DNA of 64,000 nucleotides, from the NCBI GenBank assembly GCA_964570325.1, contig CAZMXS010000013.1:1-64000 (forward strand), given 5' to 3'. The notes below the pieces were generated by a model. The model was not told the origin of the DNA, did not search any database, and saw only the letters and a program-made list of their open reading frames with translations. A program made the translations under genes and the position numbers. The stretch comes from CAZMXS01 sp964570325 (GTDB taxonomy: Bacteria; Verrucomicrobiota; Kiritimatiellia; CAIQIC01; CAZMXS01). Each line of letters starts with the position of its first letter. Positions within the stretch are counted from its first letter, which is position 1. Below, piece by piece: positions 51,541 to 60,289 of this stretch.

Positions 51541-52809
51541 ATGAGCAAAATCTTGGCCGGATTATCCGCGCTGGCATTCGGCCTGGCCGTTGCGGCCGGC
51601 GCCCAAACCACGCCCCCCGCCGGGAGTTCACCGGCGGCGCCCCCTCCGGTGGCGCCACCCGCCGATGTCAAACGCTTGCGCGCCGAACAGGACCGGCTCG
51701 CGGACCGAATTGAGGCGGTCGCGGATCAAGCGGCGGCCGCGCGCAAGAGCCTGGCGCGAATCGAGGATGATCTGCAGGACGCCAACGAGGATGCGGCGGA
51801 TTTAGCGAAAGTGGTGGCGGAACTCAAAAAAGTGGTGGGCGCCGCCGCGCAGCAGGTAGCCAATACGGAGGCCCAGCTGGCGGTCGTCAGAACCGATTTG
51901 CAGCGTCAGGACAAACTACTGCGCGAGTTGGCCGGCGCCCAGCCGACGATCGCGCGCATGGAAGAAAAGCTGGCCCAGGAACAGAAAAGAGTCCAAGACC
52001 GCGAGACGGTAATCCAACAACGCGACCTGGAAATCAAGGATTTGCGTCGAACGATGGCGGAAAAGGACGAGTTACTGCGCCGCCCCTCCGGCGCGACCGC
52101 CACATCGCCCGCCGTCCCACCGCCCGCTGTTCCGGCGCCCGCTCCCGCCGGCACCGCCGCGGTCGCAGTGGCCAAGGCGCCGCCGGCGATCGCTGGGGCC
52201 GTGGCTCCAGCACCGGGACCGCTGACCAACGCCCCGGTCAAGCCGGCCGATGATGCGGCCATCCGGCTGGTGGCCGAGGGCAACCAGAAACTGAAAGACG
52301 GCCAAGTGGCGGAGGCAGAGGCCTTGTTCACGAGCGCGCTGGCAAAGAATTCCACGCTGACCACCGCGCGCATCGGCCTGGCGGCGTGCGCCTATTCCCA
52401 GAATAACCTGATGGCGGCCAAGCAATCGCTCAAGGAAATCCTGACGGCGGACCCAAACCATGCGCAGGCTTTGGGGCTCTTCGGCCTGATCGCCTGGCGC
52501 GAGGGCAACACCCTGGCCGCCGAGCAAGCCCTGCGCAAGGCGGTGCAGAACGACAACGCCGACGCGCAGTTGCACAATTATCTCGGAATCATCCTGCACA
52601 CCCAAGGCAAGGTCGAGGCGGCCGTCGCTTCTTTCCGGGCGGCCACCCAGCTCAATCCACAACTGGCCGAGGCGTTCTACAACCTGGCTGTCGCGCTGAC
52701 CCAGGTCAAGCCGCCGCAAATCGAAGCGGCACGCAAGGAGTATTCCACCGCCACGCGGCTGGGCGCGGCTCGCGACCCGCAACTGGAAAACCTGCTGGCG
52801 GGAAAATAG
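51541..52809 (+). CDS. exported coiled-coil and TPR protein
   Basis: A 422-residue protein from ATG 51541 (GAGGAGAT upstream): signal peptide (about 1-20), a Pro/Ala-rich segment, a coiled coil (about 42-180), a second Pro/Ala linker, and three to four TPR-type repeats (about 240-400; ARIGLAACAYSQNNLMAAKQ, QLHNYLGIILHTQGKVEAA, AEAFYNLAVALTQVKP). It ends RDPQLENLLAGK. A related protein follows 59 bp downstream with the same closing pattern. Likely a periplasmic scaffold; partner unknown. Confidence 0.82.
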   Translation: MSKILAGLSALAFGLAVAAGAQTTPPAGSSPAAPPPVAPPADVKRLRAEQDRLADRIEAVADQAAAARKSLARIEDDLQDANEDAADLAKVVAELKKVVGAAAQQVANTEAQLAVVRTDLQRQDKLLRELAGAQPTIARMEEKLAQEQKRVQDRETVIQQRDLEIKDLRRTMAEKDELLRRPSGATATSPAVPPPAVPAPAPAGTAAVAVAKAPPAIAGAVAPAPGPLTNAPVKPADDAAIRLVAEGNQKLKDGQVAEAEALFTSALAKNSTLTTARIGLAACAYSQNNLMAAKQSLKEILTADPNHAQALGLFGLIAWREGNTLAAEQALRKAVQNDNADAQLHNYLGIILHTQGKVEAAVASFRAATQLNPQLAEAFYNLAVALTQVKPPQIEAARKEYSTATRLGAARDPQLENLLAGK

Positions 52810-52868
52810 AAGCCAAATCCAAAGCATGCGAACCGAGACCTGACTTGATGCATCGTTAGGATTCAAGG

Positions 52869-55092
52869 ATGCAAGCGCAACGGCAACTTTCATTCAGTTT
52901 GCGGCGACCGGCATTCCCCATTCTATATTTCAGTCTCCTGCTGGGACTGGCGCAATTCACAGGCGCCGCCGAACAACCAGCCGAAGACCCCGCCAAGGAA
53001 CAGTCCAGCGCCTACGTCGCGCTCATCCGGGCCGACCAGGCGCGCGATCTGAAAGACTACCGGGCAGCCGTGCTCAACTACCGCGACGCCCTCGACCGGT
53101 ATAACCGGCTCTCGGCCCGTTTCCCGGGCTGGGAGGCGGACATTGTCCAATACCGCCTGGCCTATTGCGCCAACCAGATCGAGGCAATCGTGCGGCGAAG
53201 CGGCAAATCAGAAAGCGATTGGCTGGCCGCGCCCCCCGATGAGGCCGCGGACGATGGACATTACCGCGAGAAATACTCCGCGCTGCTCCAGGAGAATCAA
53301 TACTTCAAGAAACGCGTGCAGGAACTGGAAAAAGAAGCGGCGGTCGCCCGGCCAGCCGCCGCGGCGCTGGCGGAGAACACGCGCCTCAAGGCTGAGCACG
53401 AACAACTTGTGGCGGAAATCAAGCAATTGCGTGAAAACCCCGCGCCCCGACCCGAGGAAAAACAGCTCCGCGAGGATAAGCGGCGACTGGAAAAAGACCT
53501 CATCGACGCCCGCCGGGAACTGGCCGAAGCGCAAACCCAACTGCGCGAGCAGCGGCAGCAAGCCGAGGCACAAGCCCGGACCGCCGCCGAAAAGAATGCC
53601 GCGTTGGAAGAAGAGATCAAGGCGCAGGCCGCCGCGCTGCAAACCGAGCAAAACACCCGCCAACGCGCCGACGCGGAAATCGTCCGCTTGAATGAAGAAG
53701 TCGCCGCCGGCGCGCGGGCGCAGCAGCAGCTAGCCGCGCAGATAGATAAAATGACGCAACAAGCCGAAGCGGCGGCAAAGGAAATCGCCGCGCTGAACGC
53801 CCGCCTGGCCGATGCCCAAACCGCGCGGGATTTGGCGGACACCGGCCGCGCCCAACTGGAAAAAGACCTCGCCGACGCCCGCCGGGAACTGGCCGAAGCG
53901 CAAACCCAACTGCGCGAGCAGCGGCAGNNNNNNNNNNNNNNNNNNNNNNNNNNNNNNNNNNNNNNNNNNNNNNNNNNNNNNNNNNNNNNNNNNNNNNNNN
54001 NNNNNNNNNNNNNNNNNNNNNNNNNNNGAAATCGTCCGCTTGAATGAAGAAGTCGCCGCCGGCGCGCGGGCGCAGCAGCAGCAAGCCGCGCAGATTGTGA
54101 ATTTGACGCTTAAAAATCAAAGCGTAGAAAACAGAAACACCGAACTCCAACAGAAAATCAGCGCGCTGGGAACCGCGCAGGAGCAGCAAACCAAACAACT
54201 CGAACAACTAAACCGCCAGGCCGCCGCTAGAGAGCAAGAGAATGTGGGGCTGAAGGAAAAGCTCGCTGAACTCGAAGGCATTCTGAAGCATCAGGCCGGT
54301 AAAATCATGGCGCAGGAAAAAGTCCGGTCCGAACTGGCGGAGGAGAAAACTGTCGTTCAACAACAGGCGGAAAGCCAGACCTTGGAACTGGCGCGTCTGC
54401 GCCGCGAAACCGACCAATTGCGCGATGAAATCCGCCAACTGAAAACCAGCTCACCCGTGGTCCCGATCGCAGAAACGGACCAGCCGGTTCCGCTGCAAAA
54501 GAGCGCGGCGCCGGCGCCGCTCAGTGAAAGCGAAGCCGCGGCGCTACTGCGCAACGCCCAGCAAATGGAACGGGTTTTCAATTACCGGGGCGCGCTGGAA
54601 AACTACAGTCGCCTGGCGGATGCGCGCCGAACCGATATGGATGCGTTGAAGGGCAAAGCGCGCTGCCTGTTGCGAATGGGGCAACCCGATCCGGCGCTGG
54701 CGGCGGCGCGGGCAGCCGTCACCGCGGCGCCGGCCGATCAGTCCGCCCAACTCCTGCTGGGTCTGGCGCTAGCGGGAACCAAGCAATTCAATGAGGCCAC
54801 GCGGGTGCTGGGGCCGGTGGTGCGGCAGGATCCATTAAACCTGGAGGCGCGCAACGCCCTGGGCGCGGCCTGGTTGGGCCTCGGCGATATGGCCGCGGCG
54901 CGGCGGGAACTGGAGGCGGCACTGCGGTTGAATCCACGGCTGCGGGATACTCACTTCAACCTGGCCCAAGTGTTCTTCTTCAGCAAACCGCCCGACGTGG
55001 AACGCGCCCGCCAGCACTATAAACGCGCGTTGGAAATGGGCGCAACTCCCGATCCGCAATTTGAAAAATTGCTGGGCAGCGGCGGTCCATAA
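52869..55092 (+). CDS. exported coiled-coil/TPR protein interrupted by an assembly gap
   Basis: A signal peptide (about 10-33, ending GAA) is followed by a helical N-domain, a long coiled coil with tandem repeats, and C-terminal TPRs (GALENYSRLADARRTD, RCLLRMGQPDPALAAARAA, LNLEARNALGAAWLGLGDMAAARRELEAAL), ending ATPDPQFEKLLGSGG like its upstream neighbour. The 100-N run at 53928-54027 splits it into two frames. Using the repeat copies on both sides, the missing stretch should be 117 bp (or 117 plus multiples of 369), which restores one continuous frame. Treat it as one gene of at least about 745 residues. Confidence 0.8.
53487..53855 (+). repeat. 369-bp repeat unit in coiled-coil gene, partly lost in the gap
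   Basis: The unit starts CTGGAAAAAGACCT at 53487 and recurs at 53856, a 369-bp (123-codon) period. Its GAAATCGTCCGCTTGAAT at 53676 recurs after the N run at 54028, nearly identical up to about 54095. The first about 257 bp of the unit are duplicated; the rest differ. Confidence 0.85.
53928..54027. other. 100-N assembly gap
   Basis: Exactly 100 N, a conventional placeholder, lying inside the second copy of a 369-bp repeat. Its length is not biological and breaks the reading frame (100 is not a multiple of 3). Confidence 0.98.
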
Positions 55093-55176
55093 CCAAGCGC
55101 GAGCGCGTGGATGCGAAATGCCGGCACGCGACCGGAGCCGCGCGCCGCAGGACAAAATAACCGTATCACCGGCCGG

Positions 55177-56901
55177 TTACTGCCGTTTTGACCAACGCTC
55201 GCGGTCGGTGAGGAACAACTGATCCAGATTGTTCAGAGGAAATCCCTGGCCAAGCGGGAAGTCCGAGGGAATGCGCCCCTCAAGTATCGGATACCAAGTT
55301 CGATCCGGACCGGTCATCAGCGCGCGCACCCAGGGTTTGTCGCGGGTAAGGGTGGTGAAGTAAATCGCGCTGATGCGTTTGCGATAATCGTTGATCTCAT
55401 AGAACCCGTCAATCGTCGCCGGCAACAGCAACGAATTGCGGTTTCCGTACCAGGCGGTCGCCCACGGCATATCGGTGCAGATCATCTCGTCGCGGCCCAG
55501 CATCTGGCTGATATTGACGACAAACGGCGGATAATAGGGCGGGTACGGGATTGCCGCGCGCGGCGGCAGCAACGTCAAGATCAATGGCAGAGCGCCCAGC
55601 ACCATGATCAACAGCGTGATCGCCAGGCTGAACAGCCGGATCTGCAGTTGGAGCCGCTCCAGCAACACCAGGAAAAAAGCCAGGCCGTACAGCAGCACCA
55701 GCGGCCAGAAAGTCTGCAGCAGGCGCAGGCTGACGTCACCGAAGAAACAGCCGACACCGACCAGTAACAGCAAAGCCAGCGCCACACACCAGCGCAAACG
55801 ATGTACATGCGGCCGGACGAACCGGTGCAGGAATGCCGTCAGGAACAAACAGATAAACAGCCCGTCACCAATCGTCCGCAGGCCGCCGCGGTACACGCCG
55901 GCAAAATTGACAATCCACTTGTTCTGTAACGCATCCACGACCTTGCCGACCGACAACTGGGGATTTACCGCGCGCTCGAACTGGTCACCCTCGAATAAGT
56001 TGGTCTGGTTGAGCGCCAGATACGGCGCCAGGCCCAGCGGACCGCCGCTGACCAGCACATTGCGCGCCAGCCAGGGCGCAATCCCGACCAGGAACGCCAC
56101 CACGAATACGCCGGCCCAGACCCAGCGCCGACGCCCCAGTGACAGGCCAAAATAGAGCGCCAGCGCGGGAACGAGAACCGCCGTCCCGTAACGCGTCAGG
56201 AAGGCGAGGATGCAGCATAGGGCGCAAACCGCCAGCGGGATCAACCACGCACGGCGCCGCTTCTCCGCCTGCCGGTTCATGACCGCGACCACGGCCGCAT
56301 AGCAGGCGGCCGTCACCAGGAAAGTAGCCAGCGAAAGACTCGTGCCCGTGACGCTCATGCCCCAGATGGCGTCGCTCAAGAAATAGGCGGTCACCCCCAG
56401 AAACCCGACGCGCCGGTCAAACAATCGGCGGCCAAGCAGCCAGACCAGCACCCCGGTCGCCAGCGTGAACAGGTGGCAGATCGGGATAATGATATACTGC
56501 TCCGGTTTGAACACGCCGGGGCTGGTTCCGGCCGCCAGTGAAATGCCGGTGAGCCGGAAGGCGGCGGCCAGCAGGGCGGGATACAACGGCGGGGTTATGA
56601 TATCCGGCTGGCGGTTGATCTGCGGGTCGCGGCTGCGCGCATGGGTGGCCAGATACCAGAGGCTGGACGGGCGGATGCACTGGGTCACCAGACGGTGTTG
56701 GTAGGCCAAATTGCGGCCCAGTTGGGCGCATTCCATCGCCTCCGCCTCCCGCAGTCCGTGGAACTGGGTCGCCGTATAAATCAACATCAGGAGCAGCAGC
56801 GCGATCAGGTAAAGCCCAACCTTGATCAGCCGCAGGCCAACCCCGACATCCATATTATAGACCAAATCCTGAACCGCTGATTCAAAGGGTTTGAACGCCA
56901 T
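55177..56901 (-). CDS. GT39/ArnT-like membrane glycosyltransferase
   Basis: A 574-residue protein with about 11-12 transmembrane helices and a C-terminal periplasmic part. The first loop (REAEAMECAQLGRNLA, then PPLYPALLAAAFRL) follows the PMT/ArnT (PMT_2) pattern of an acidic motif and P-P-L-Y-P. It should use a polyprenyl-phosphate sugar to glycosylate a lipid or protein. Convergent with the TPR genes; the RR gene lies 129 bp upstream of its start on the same strand. Confidence 0.8.
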   Translation of the reverse strand: MAFKPFESAVQDLVYNMDVGVGLRLIKVGLYLIALLLLMLIYTATQFHGLREAEAMECAQLGRNLAYQHRLVTQCIRPSSLWYLATHARSRDPQINRQPDIITPPLYPALLAAAFRLTGISLAAGTSPGVFKPEQYIIIPICHLFTLATGVLVWLLGRRLFDRRVGFLGVTAYFLSDAIWGMSVTGTSLSLATFLVTAACYAAVVAVMNRQAEKRRRAWLIPLAVCALCCILAFLTRYGTAVLVPALALYFGLSLGRRRWVWAGVFVVAFLVGIAPWLARNVLVSGGPLGLAPYLALNQTNLFEGDQFERAVNPQLSVGKVVDALQNKWIVNFAGVYRGGLRTIGDGLFICLFLTAFLHRFVRPHVHRLRWCVALALLLLVGVGCFFGDVSLRLLQTFWPLVLLYGLAFFLVLLERLQLQIRLFSLAITLLIMVLGALPLILTLLPPRAAIPYPPYYPPFVVNISQMLGRDEMICTDMPWATAWYGNRNSLLLPATIDGFYEINDYRKRISAIYFTTLTRDKPWVRALMTGPDRTWYPILEGRIPSDFPLGQGFPLNNLDQLFLTDRERWSKRQ

Positions 56902-57030
56902 GTCTTACTCCCGTGTTCACGCGGGATGGGATACTAGGGAGCCCGCGCCGCTTGTGCAATTATGAATTAAGCGCCGATGGGACGGGAGGGGAACGCGTGC
57001 GCGGCCGAGCAGGAGCACGGCTGAAACGGG

Positions 57031-58425
57031 TTAGCGTGTTTCAAGCGGCGGCGGGGAGTCATCCGCCGCCGCGCGCAAACCATATTCGTTCAGTTTGCGG
57101 TGCAGGGTGCGGCGGCTGATCCCGAGTTGGCGCGCGGCCAGCGTCCGGTTGTCGTCGTTGGCCTTCAAGGCCCGAATAATCAATTGCTTTTCGGCTTCCG
57201 CGAGCGATAGATCCCGGCCGGCCGGCGCCGCGGCGGCGGCGGCCGGCGCCGCCGCGCGGATGTTTGCCGGAATGTCGCGAACCGTCAGCCGGTTCCCGCG
57301 CGCCAGCACTACCATGCGCTCGATCACGTTGCGCAATTCGCGGACGTTGCCCGGCCATGCATAGGCGGTGAGCAAATCCAGCGCGTCCGGGGTCAACCCG
57401 TCAATCGGCTTGCCATTTTCGGCGGATAAGGTTTTCAGATAATGTTGAATCAACAACGGAACGTCGCCGTCCCGCTCGCGCAGGGGCGGCAGGCGGATCA
57501 CGACCACATACAGCCGGTAGTAGAGATCTTCCCGAAACTTGCCTTCGGCAACCATCTGCTCCAAGTTGCGGTTGGTGGCCGCGATCAAGCGAACATCCAC
57601 CTCCAGCGTCTGCTGTCCCCCCACCCGCTCGAATTTGCGTTCCTCCAGCACGCGCAGGATCTTGACCTGGATCGCGGGATCAATTTCTCCGATCTCGTCG
57701 AGAAACAACGTGCCGCCGTCAGCCAGTTCAAACCGGCCCTGGCGGCGCTCCACCGCGCCGGTGAACGCGCCGCGTTCGTGGCCGAACAACTCGCTCTCCA
57801 GCAGGTTCTGCGACAGCGCCGCGCAATGCACGGCGACGAACGGCCCGCCGGCCCGAGGCCCGAGGCGGTGGATCGCGCGCGCCACCAACTCCTTGCCGGT
57901 GCCGCTCTCGCCCTGCAGCAGCACTGTCGCGCGCGAGGCCGCCACCTGCCGCACCGTGTCGAACACCTCGCGCATGGCAGGCGATTGGCCGATGATGTTC
58001 TCAAAGCCGTACTTCTCGTCGAGCTGCGCCTTCAACGCGCGGTTTTCCGAAGCCATCGCGCGTTCGCGCAGGGCCCGCTGCAGCACCAGGTCGAGTTGGT
58101 CGAGGTTAACCGGTTTGGTCAGGAAGTCGTACGCGCCGCGCCGCATCGCCTCGACCGCGTTTTCAATACTGCCGTAGGCCGTGAGCAGGATGCACACCGG
58201 CTGGGGTTCGCGGGCCAGCGCGCGCGGGAGGAACGCCAAGCCATCCATGCCCGGCATTCGCAGGTCGCTCAGCACCACATCCACCTCGTTGGCGGCAAGC
58301 AACTCCAGCGCGCGGGTCGCGTTCTCCGCCAGCAGGACGCTGTAGTTCCGGCATAGGGCGCGCGCCAGCCCTTCGCGGGTGTTCTTTTCATCGTCCACCA
58401 CCAGGATGGTCGGGCGGTCGCTCAT
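57031..58425 (-). CDS. NtrC-family sigma-54 response regulator
   Basis: A 464-residue three-domain activator. The receiver has acidic pocket Asp11/Asp12 and phosphoacceptor Asp54 (LSDLRMPGMDG). The AAA+ domain has Walker A GESGTGKE, the sigma-54-contacting ERGAFTGA loop and TLFLDEIGEID. A Fis-type helix-turn-helix ends it (RTLAARQLGISRRTLHRKL). It would activate sigma-54 promoters when phosphorylated by the kinase encoded 76 bp upstream. Closeness to fliL/M/N suggests FlgR/FleR-like control of flagellar genes; this is inferred. Confidence 0.93.
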   Translation of the reverse strand: MSDRPTILVVDDEKNTREGLARALCRNYSVLLAENATRALELLAANEVDVVLSDLRMPGMDGLAFLPRALAREPQPVCILLTAYGSIENAVEAMRRGAYDFLTKPVNLDQLDLVLQRALRERAMASENRALKAQLDEKYGFENIIGQSPAMREVFDTVRQVAASRATVLLQGESGTGKELVARAIHRLGPRAGGPFVAVHCAALSQNLLESELFGHERGAFTGAVERRQGRFELADGGTLFLDEIGEIDPAIQVKILRVLEERKFERVGGQQTLEVDVRLIAATNRNLEQMVAEGKFREDLYYRLYVVVIRLPPLRERDGDVPLLIQHYLKTLSAENGKPIDGLTPDALDLLTAYAWPGNVRELRNVIERMVVLARGNRLTVRDIPANIRAAAPAAAAAAPAGRDLSLAEAEKQLIIRALKANDDNRTLAARQLGISRRTLHRKLNEYGLRAAADDSPPPLETR

Positions 58426-58501
58426 GGCCTCGAGTTCCTTTCCATCGTCCAGGCCGCCCCGCGCCAGGTGGCTCGTTCAATCGGCAACGCCTTATGGATT
58501 T

Positions 58502-59701
58502 TCATGTGGCGTCCTCCCGGCTGGTTCCGCTCCGGGTTCCGGTTCGGGCTTTTAGCAGGCGAATCCGGTGTTCATCAATCGGCAGCATCAGCGTAATGGT
58601 TGTGCCGAGCCGCGGCTCGCTTTGCACCTCGATGCGTCCGCCATGATCGCGGACAATGCGCTGGACGATCATCAGCCCGAGACCGGAACCATCCGGCTTG
58701 GTGGTCTGGTACGGTTCAAAAAGGGCGCCCATCCGCTCCGGAGCGATGCCCGGCCCGGTATCGCGGAATGAGATCAGGACAAATGGGTCGGCCGCCGCCA
58801 GGCCGATCTTGAGCAGACCGCCATTCGGCATGGCCTGAATCGCATTGCGGATGATGTTAAAAAACGCCTGTCGAATCTGGCCGCGATCCAGCAGGATGGG
58901 CGGCACATCCGCTGCAATCTCGGTTTCCACAAGAATGTCGCGATCCTTGATTTCATGCTTGAGGAAATCGAGCGTCTCCCGCAGCACCTCAGCCGGCGCA
59001 GCGCGTTCCAGGCGCAGCGGCTGCGGGCGAATCGCGCGCAGGAATTGCGTGATAATCTGGTCGAGCCGCGCCACCTCCTTGCGCGCGACGGCTACCAGGT
59101 CGCCCAGGCTCTCCCGCGCCTTCGGGGGCAGATCCCCAAGTTCCCGCTCGATCAACTGCAGATGGATGTTGAGCGAATTGAGCGGGTTGCCGATCTCGTG
59201 CGCGACGCCAGCCGCCAGCAGCATCAACGCGCCCAGTTTCTCCGACTCGATCGCCTGCGCCTCGTGCTCGCGCTCGCGGGTGATGTCCCGCAGGATGATG
59301 ACCGCGCCGCTTTCACCCGTCTTGACCACGGCCAGCGGCACGACATACATATTCAGCAATCGGTGTTCAGGATACGTGATCTCAATCTCGCGGCTGATCA
59401 GCCGCGACCACTCTTGTTCATCCAGCCGCAGCAGTTGCTCCCATTCAATGCCTCGCAACACTCGCTGCGCCGGGCCGCCGACCAGTGTTTCCAATGAAAT
59501 CCCCAGCACTTTCTCCGCCGCCCGGTTGGCGTAGGTCACCCGTCCCGCGCCATCCACGACCATAATTCCTTCATGAATGGCATGAAAGATCGTTTCGAGA
59601 AACCCCTTCTCCTTGGCCAACCGCAGAAACTGCGTCTGCAAGCTGCCGGCATCCAGTCGGTCCAGCCGCTCAATCAATTTGTCCAGAAAGCCTGATTTCA
59701 T
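58502..59701 (-). CDS. PAS-domain sensor histidine kinase
   Basis: A 399-residue soluble kinase without transmembrane segments: a PAS domain (about 35-145; MVVDGAGRVTYANRAAEKVLG), HisKA with phospho-His168 in GVAHEIGNPLNS, and a HATPase_c domain with N box FFNIIRNAIQAM, G1 RDTGPGIAP and G2 GSGLGLMIVQRI. It senses a cytoplasmic signal and should phosphorylate the NtrC-type regulator downstream. The pair resembles FlgS/FlgR and AtoS/AtoC layouts. Confidence 0.93.
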   Translation of the reverse strand: MKSGFLDKLIERLDRLDAGSLQTQFLRLAKEKGFLETIFHAIHEGIMVVDGAGRVTYANRAAEKVLGISLETLVGGPAQRVLRGIEWEQLLRLDEQEWSRLISREIEITYPEHRLLNMYVVPLAVVKTGESGAVIILRDITREREHEAQAIESEKLGALMLLAAGVAHEIGNPLNSLNIHLQLIERELGDLPPKARESLGDLVAVARKEVARLDQIITQFLRAIRPQPLRLERAAPAEVLRETLDFLKHEIKDRDILVETEIAADVPPILLDRGQIRQAFFNIIRNAIQAMPNGGLLKIGLAAADPFVLISFRDTGPGIAPERMGALFEPYQTTKPDGSGLGLMIVQRIVRDHGGRIEVQSEPRLGTTITLMLPIDEHRIRLLKARTGTRSGTSREDAT

Positions 59702-60046
59702 AAGCTATAACGGATGCCAACGTGCGTCATTTTGACCCAGATGGCAAGCCGGAAGAAAGGACGCGATAGGTGAACGTGCCGCAGACCGATTTGACCGGCG
59801 AACAAAATCTTTACAGAGCGCCTAATCTGCGGTATTCATAATGTCGTTCCATACGGGAACCTTTCACGGATCAAAGGTTCAGTTGTCGGCAGGGACGCTT
59901 GAGTATGCCGGGCCGGGGGCGGTCGGGCGACAGCAGCGGGTCGAGCGGCTTGTCGGCGGTGAAAGTTTTCCCGCTTTCAGACAATCGCACCGCGGTTTCA
60001 GCCGTCCGCCCGCTTTCCCAAATGCCCTGCAAACCAGGAGTGCGTC
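59702..60046. other. 345-bp intergenic region with promoter-like boxes and inverted repeats
   Basis: No gene is supported. It separates the kinase from the rightward pair at 60047. It contains a sigma-70-like promoter candidate and two overlapping inverted repeats near 59847-59882, GTTCC/GGAAC and GAACCTTT/AAAGGTTC. Sharing the GGAACC bases makes the two hairpins mutually exclusive. Confidence 0.5.
59810..59838 (+). promoter_or_regulatory. candidate sigma-70-type promoter
   Basis: TTTACA (59810-59815), a 17-nt spacer and TATTCA (59833-59838). It is well spaced to drive the small gene at 60047 through a leader of about 200 nt. Based on hexamer likeness only. Confidence 0.35.
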
Positions 60047-60268
60047 ATGGATATTCAATTCAGCGGCGCGGTGGATTTCGCGCCTTTGTTCAACAACATG
60101 AATACGTTCGGCCCGCCCGGTCTGCAACGGCGTGGAACGGATCTGCAAGGCCAGATGCTCTACACTCAGTCCGCCATGCTCGAACCGTTGAATCAGCAAA
60201 ACCAGTTGTTCGGAATCGCCTACGGGTCCGAAGATCAGGTCCAGCCAACGGTGAACGTGGTGGCGTAA
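60047..60268 (+). CDS. small hypothetical protein
   Basis: A 73-residue protein from ATG 60047 with AGGAG at good spacing: MDIQFSGAVDFAPLFNNM, then QLFGIAYGSEDQVQPTVNVVA. No signal peptide, transmembrane helix or family is recognised. It lies 21 bp before the RTX-repeat gene and probably shares its transcript, so it might be an accessory factor of that protein; this is a guess from position. Confidence 0.6.
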   Translation: MDIQFSGAVDFAPLFNNMNTFGPPGLQRRGTDLQGQMLYTQSAMLEPLNQQNQLFGIAYGSEDQVQPTVNVVA

Positions 60269-60289
60269 TCTCGCCGTTCGGAGCCGGCG

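Noticed and set aside
53812..55092. A separate gene beginning before the N gap
   Set aside because: Its N-terminal codons are a frame shadow, and the frame change is an artefact of the 100-N placeholder. The repeat structure joins it to the gene starting at 52869.
59841..60101. An 86-codon plus-strand frame
   Set aside because: Its ATG lies at the promoter-like box and the frame overlaps the better supported gene at 60047, which has AGGAG; composition is unconvincing.
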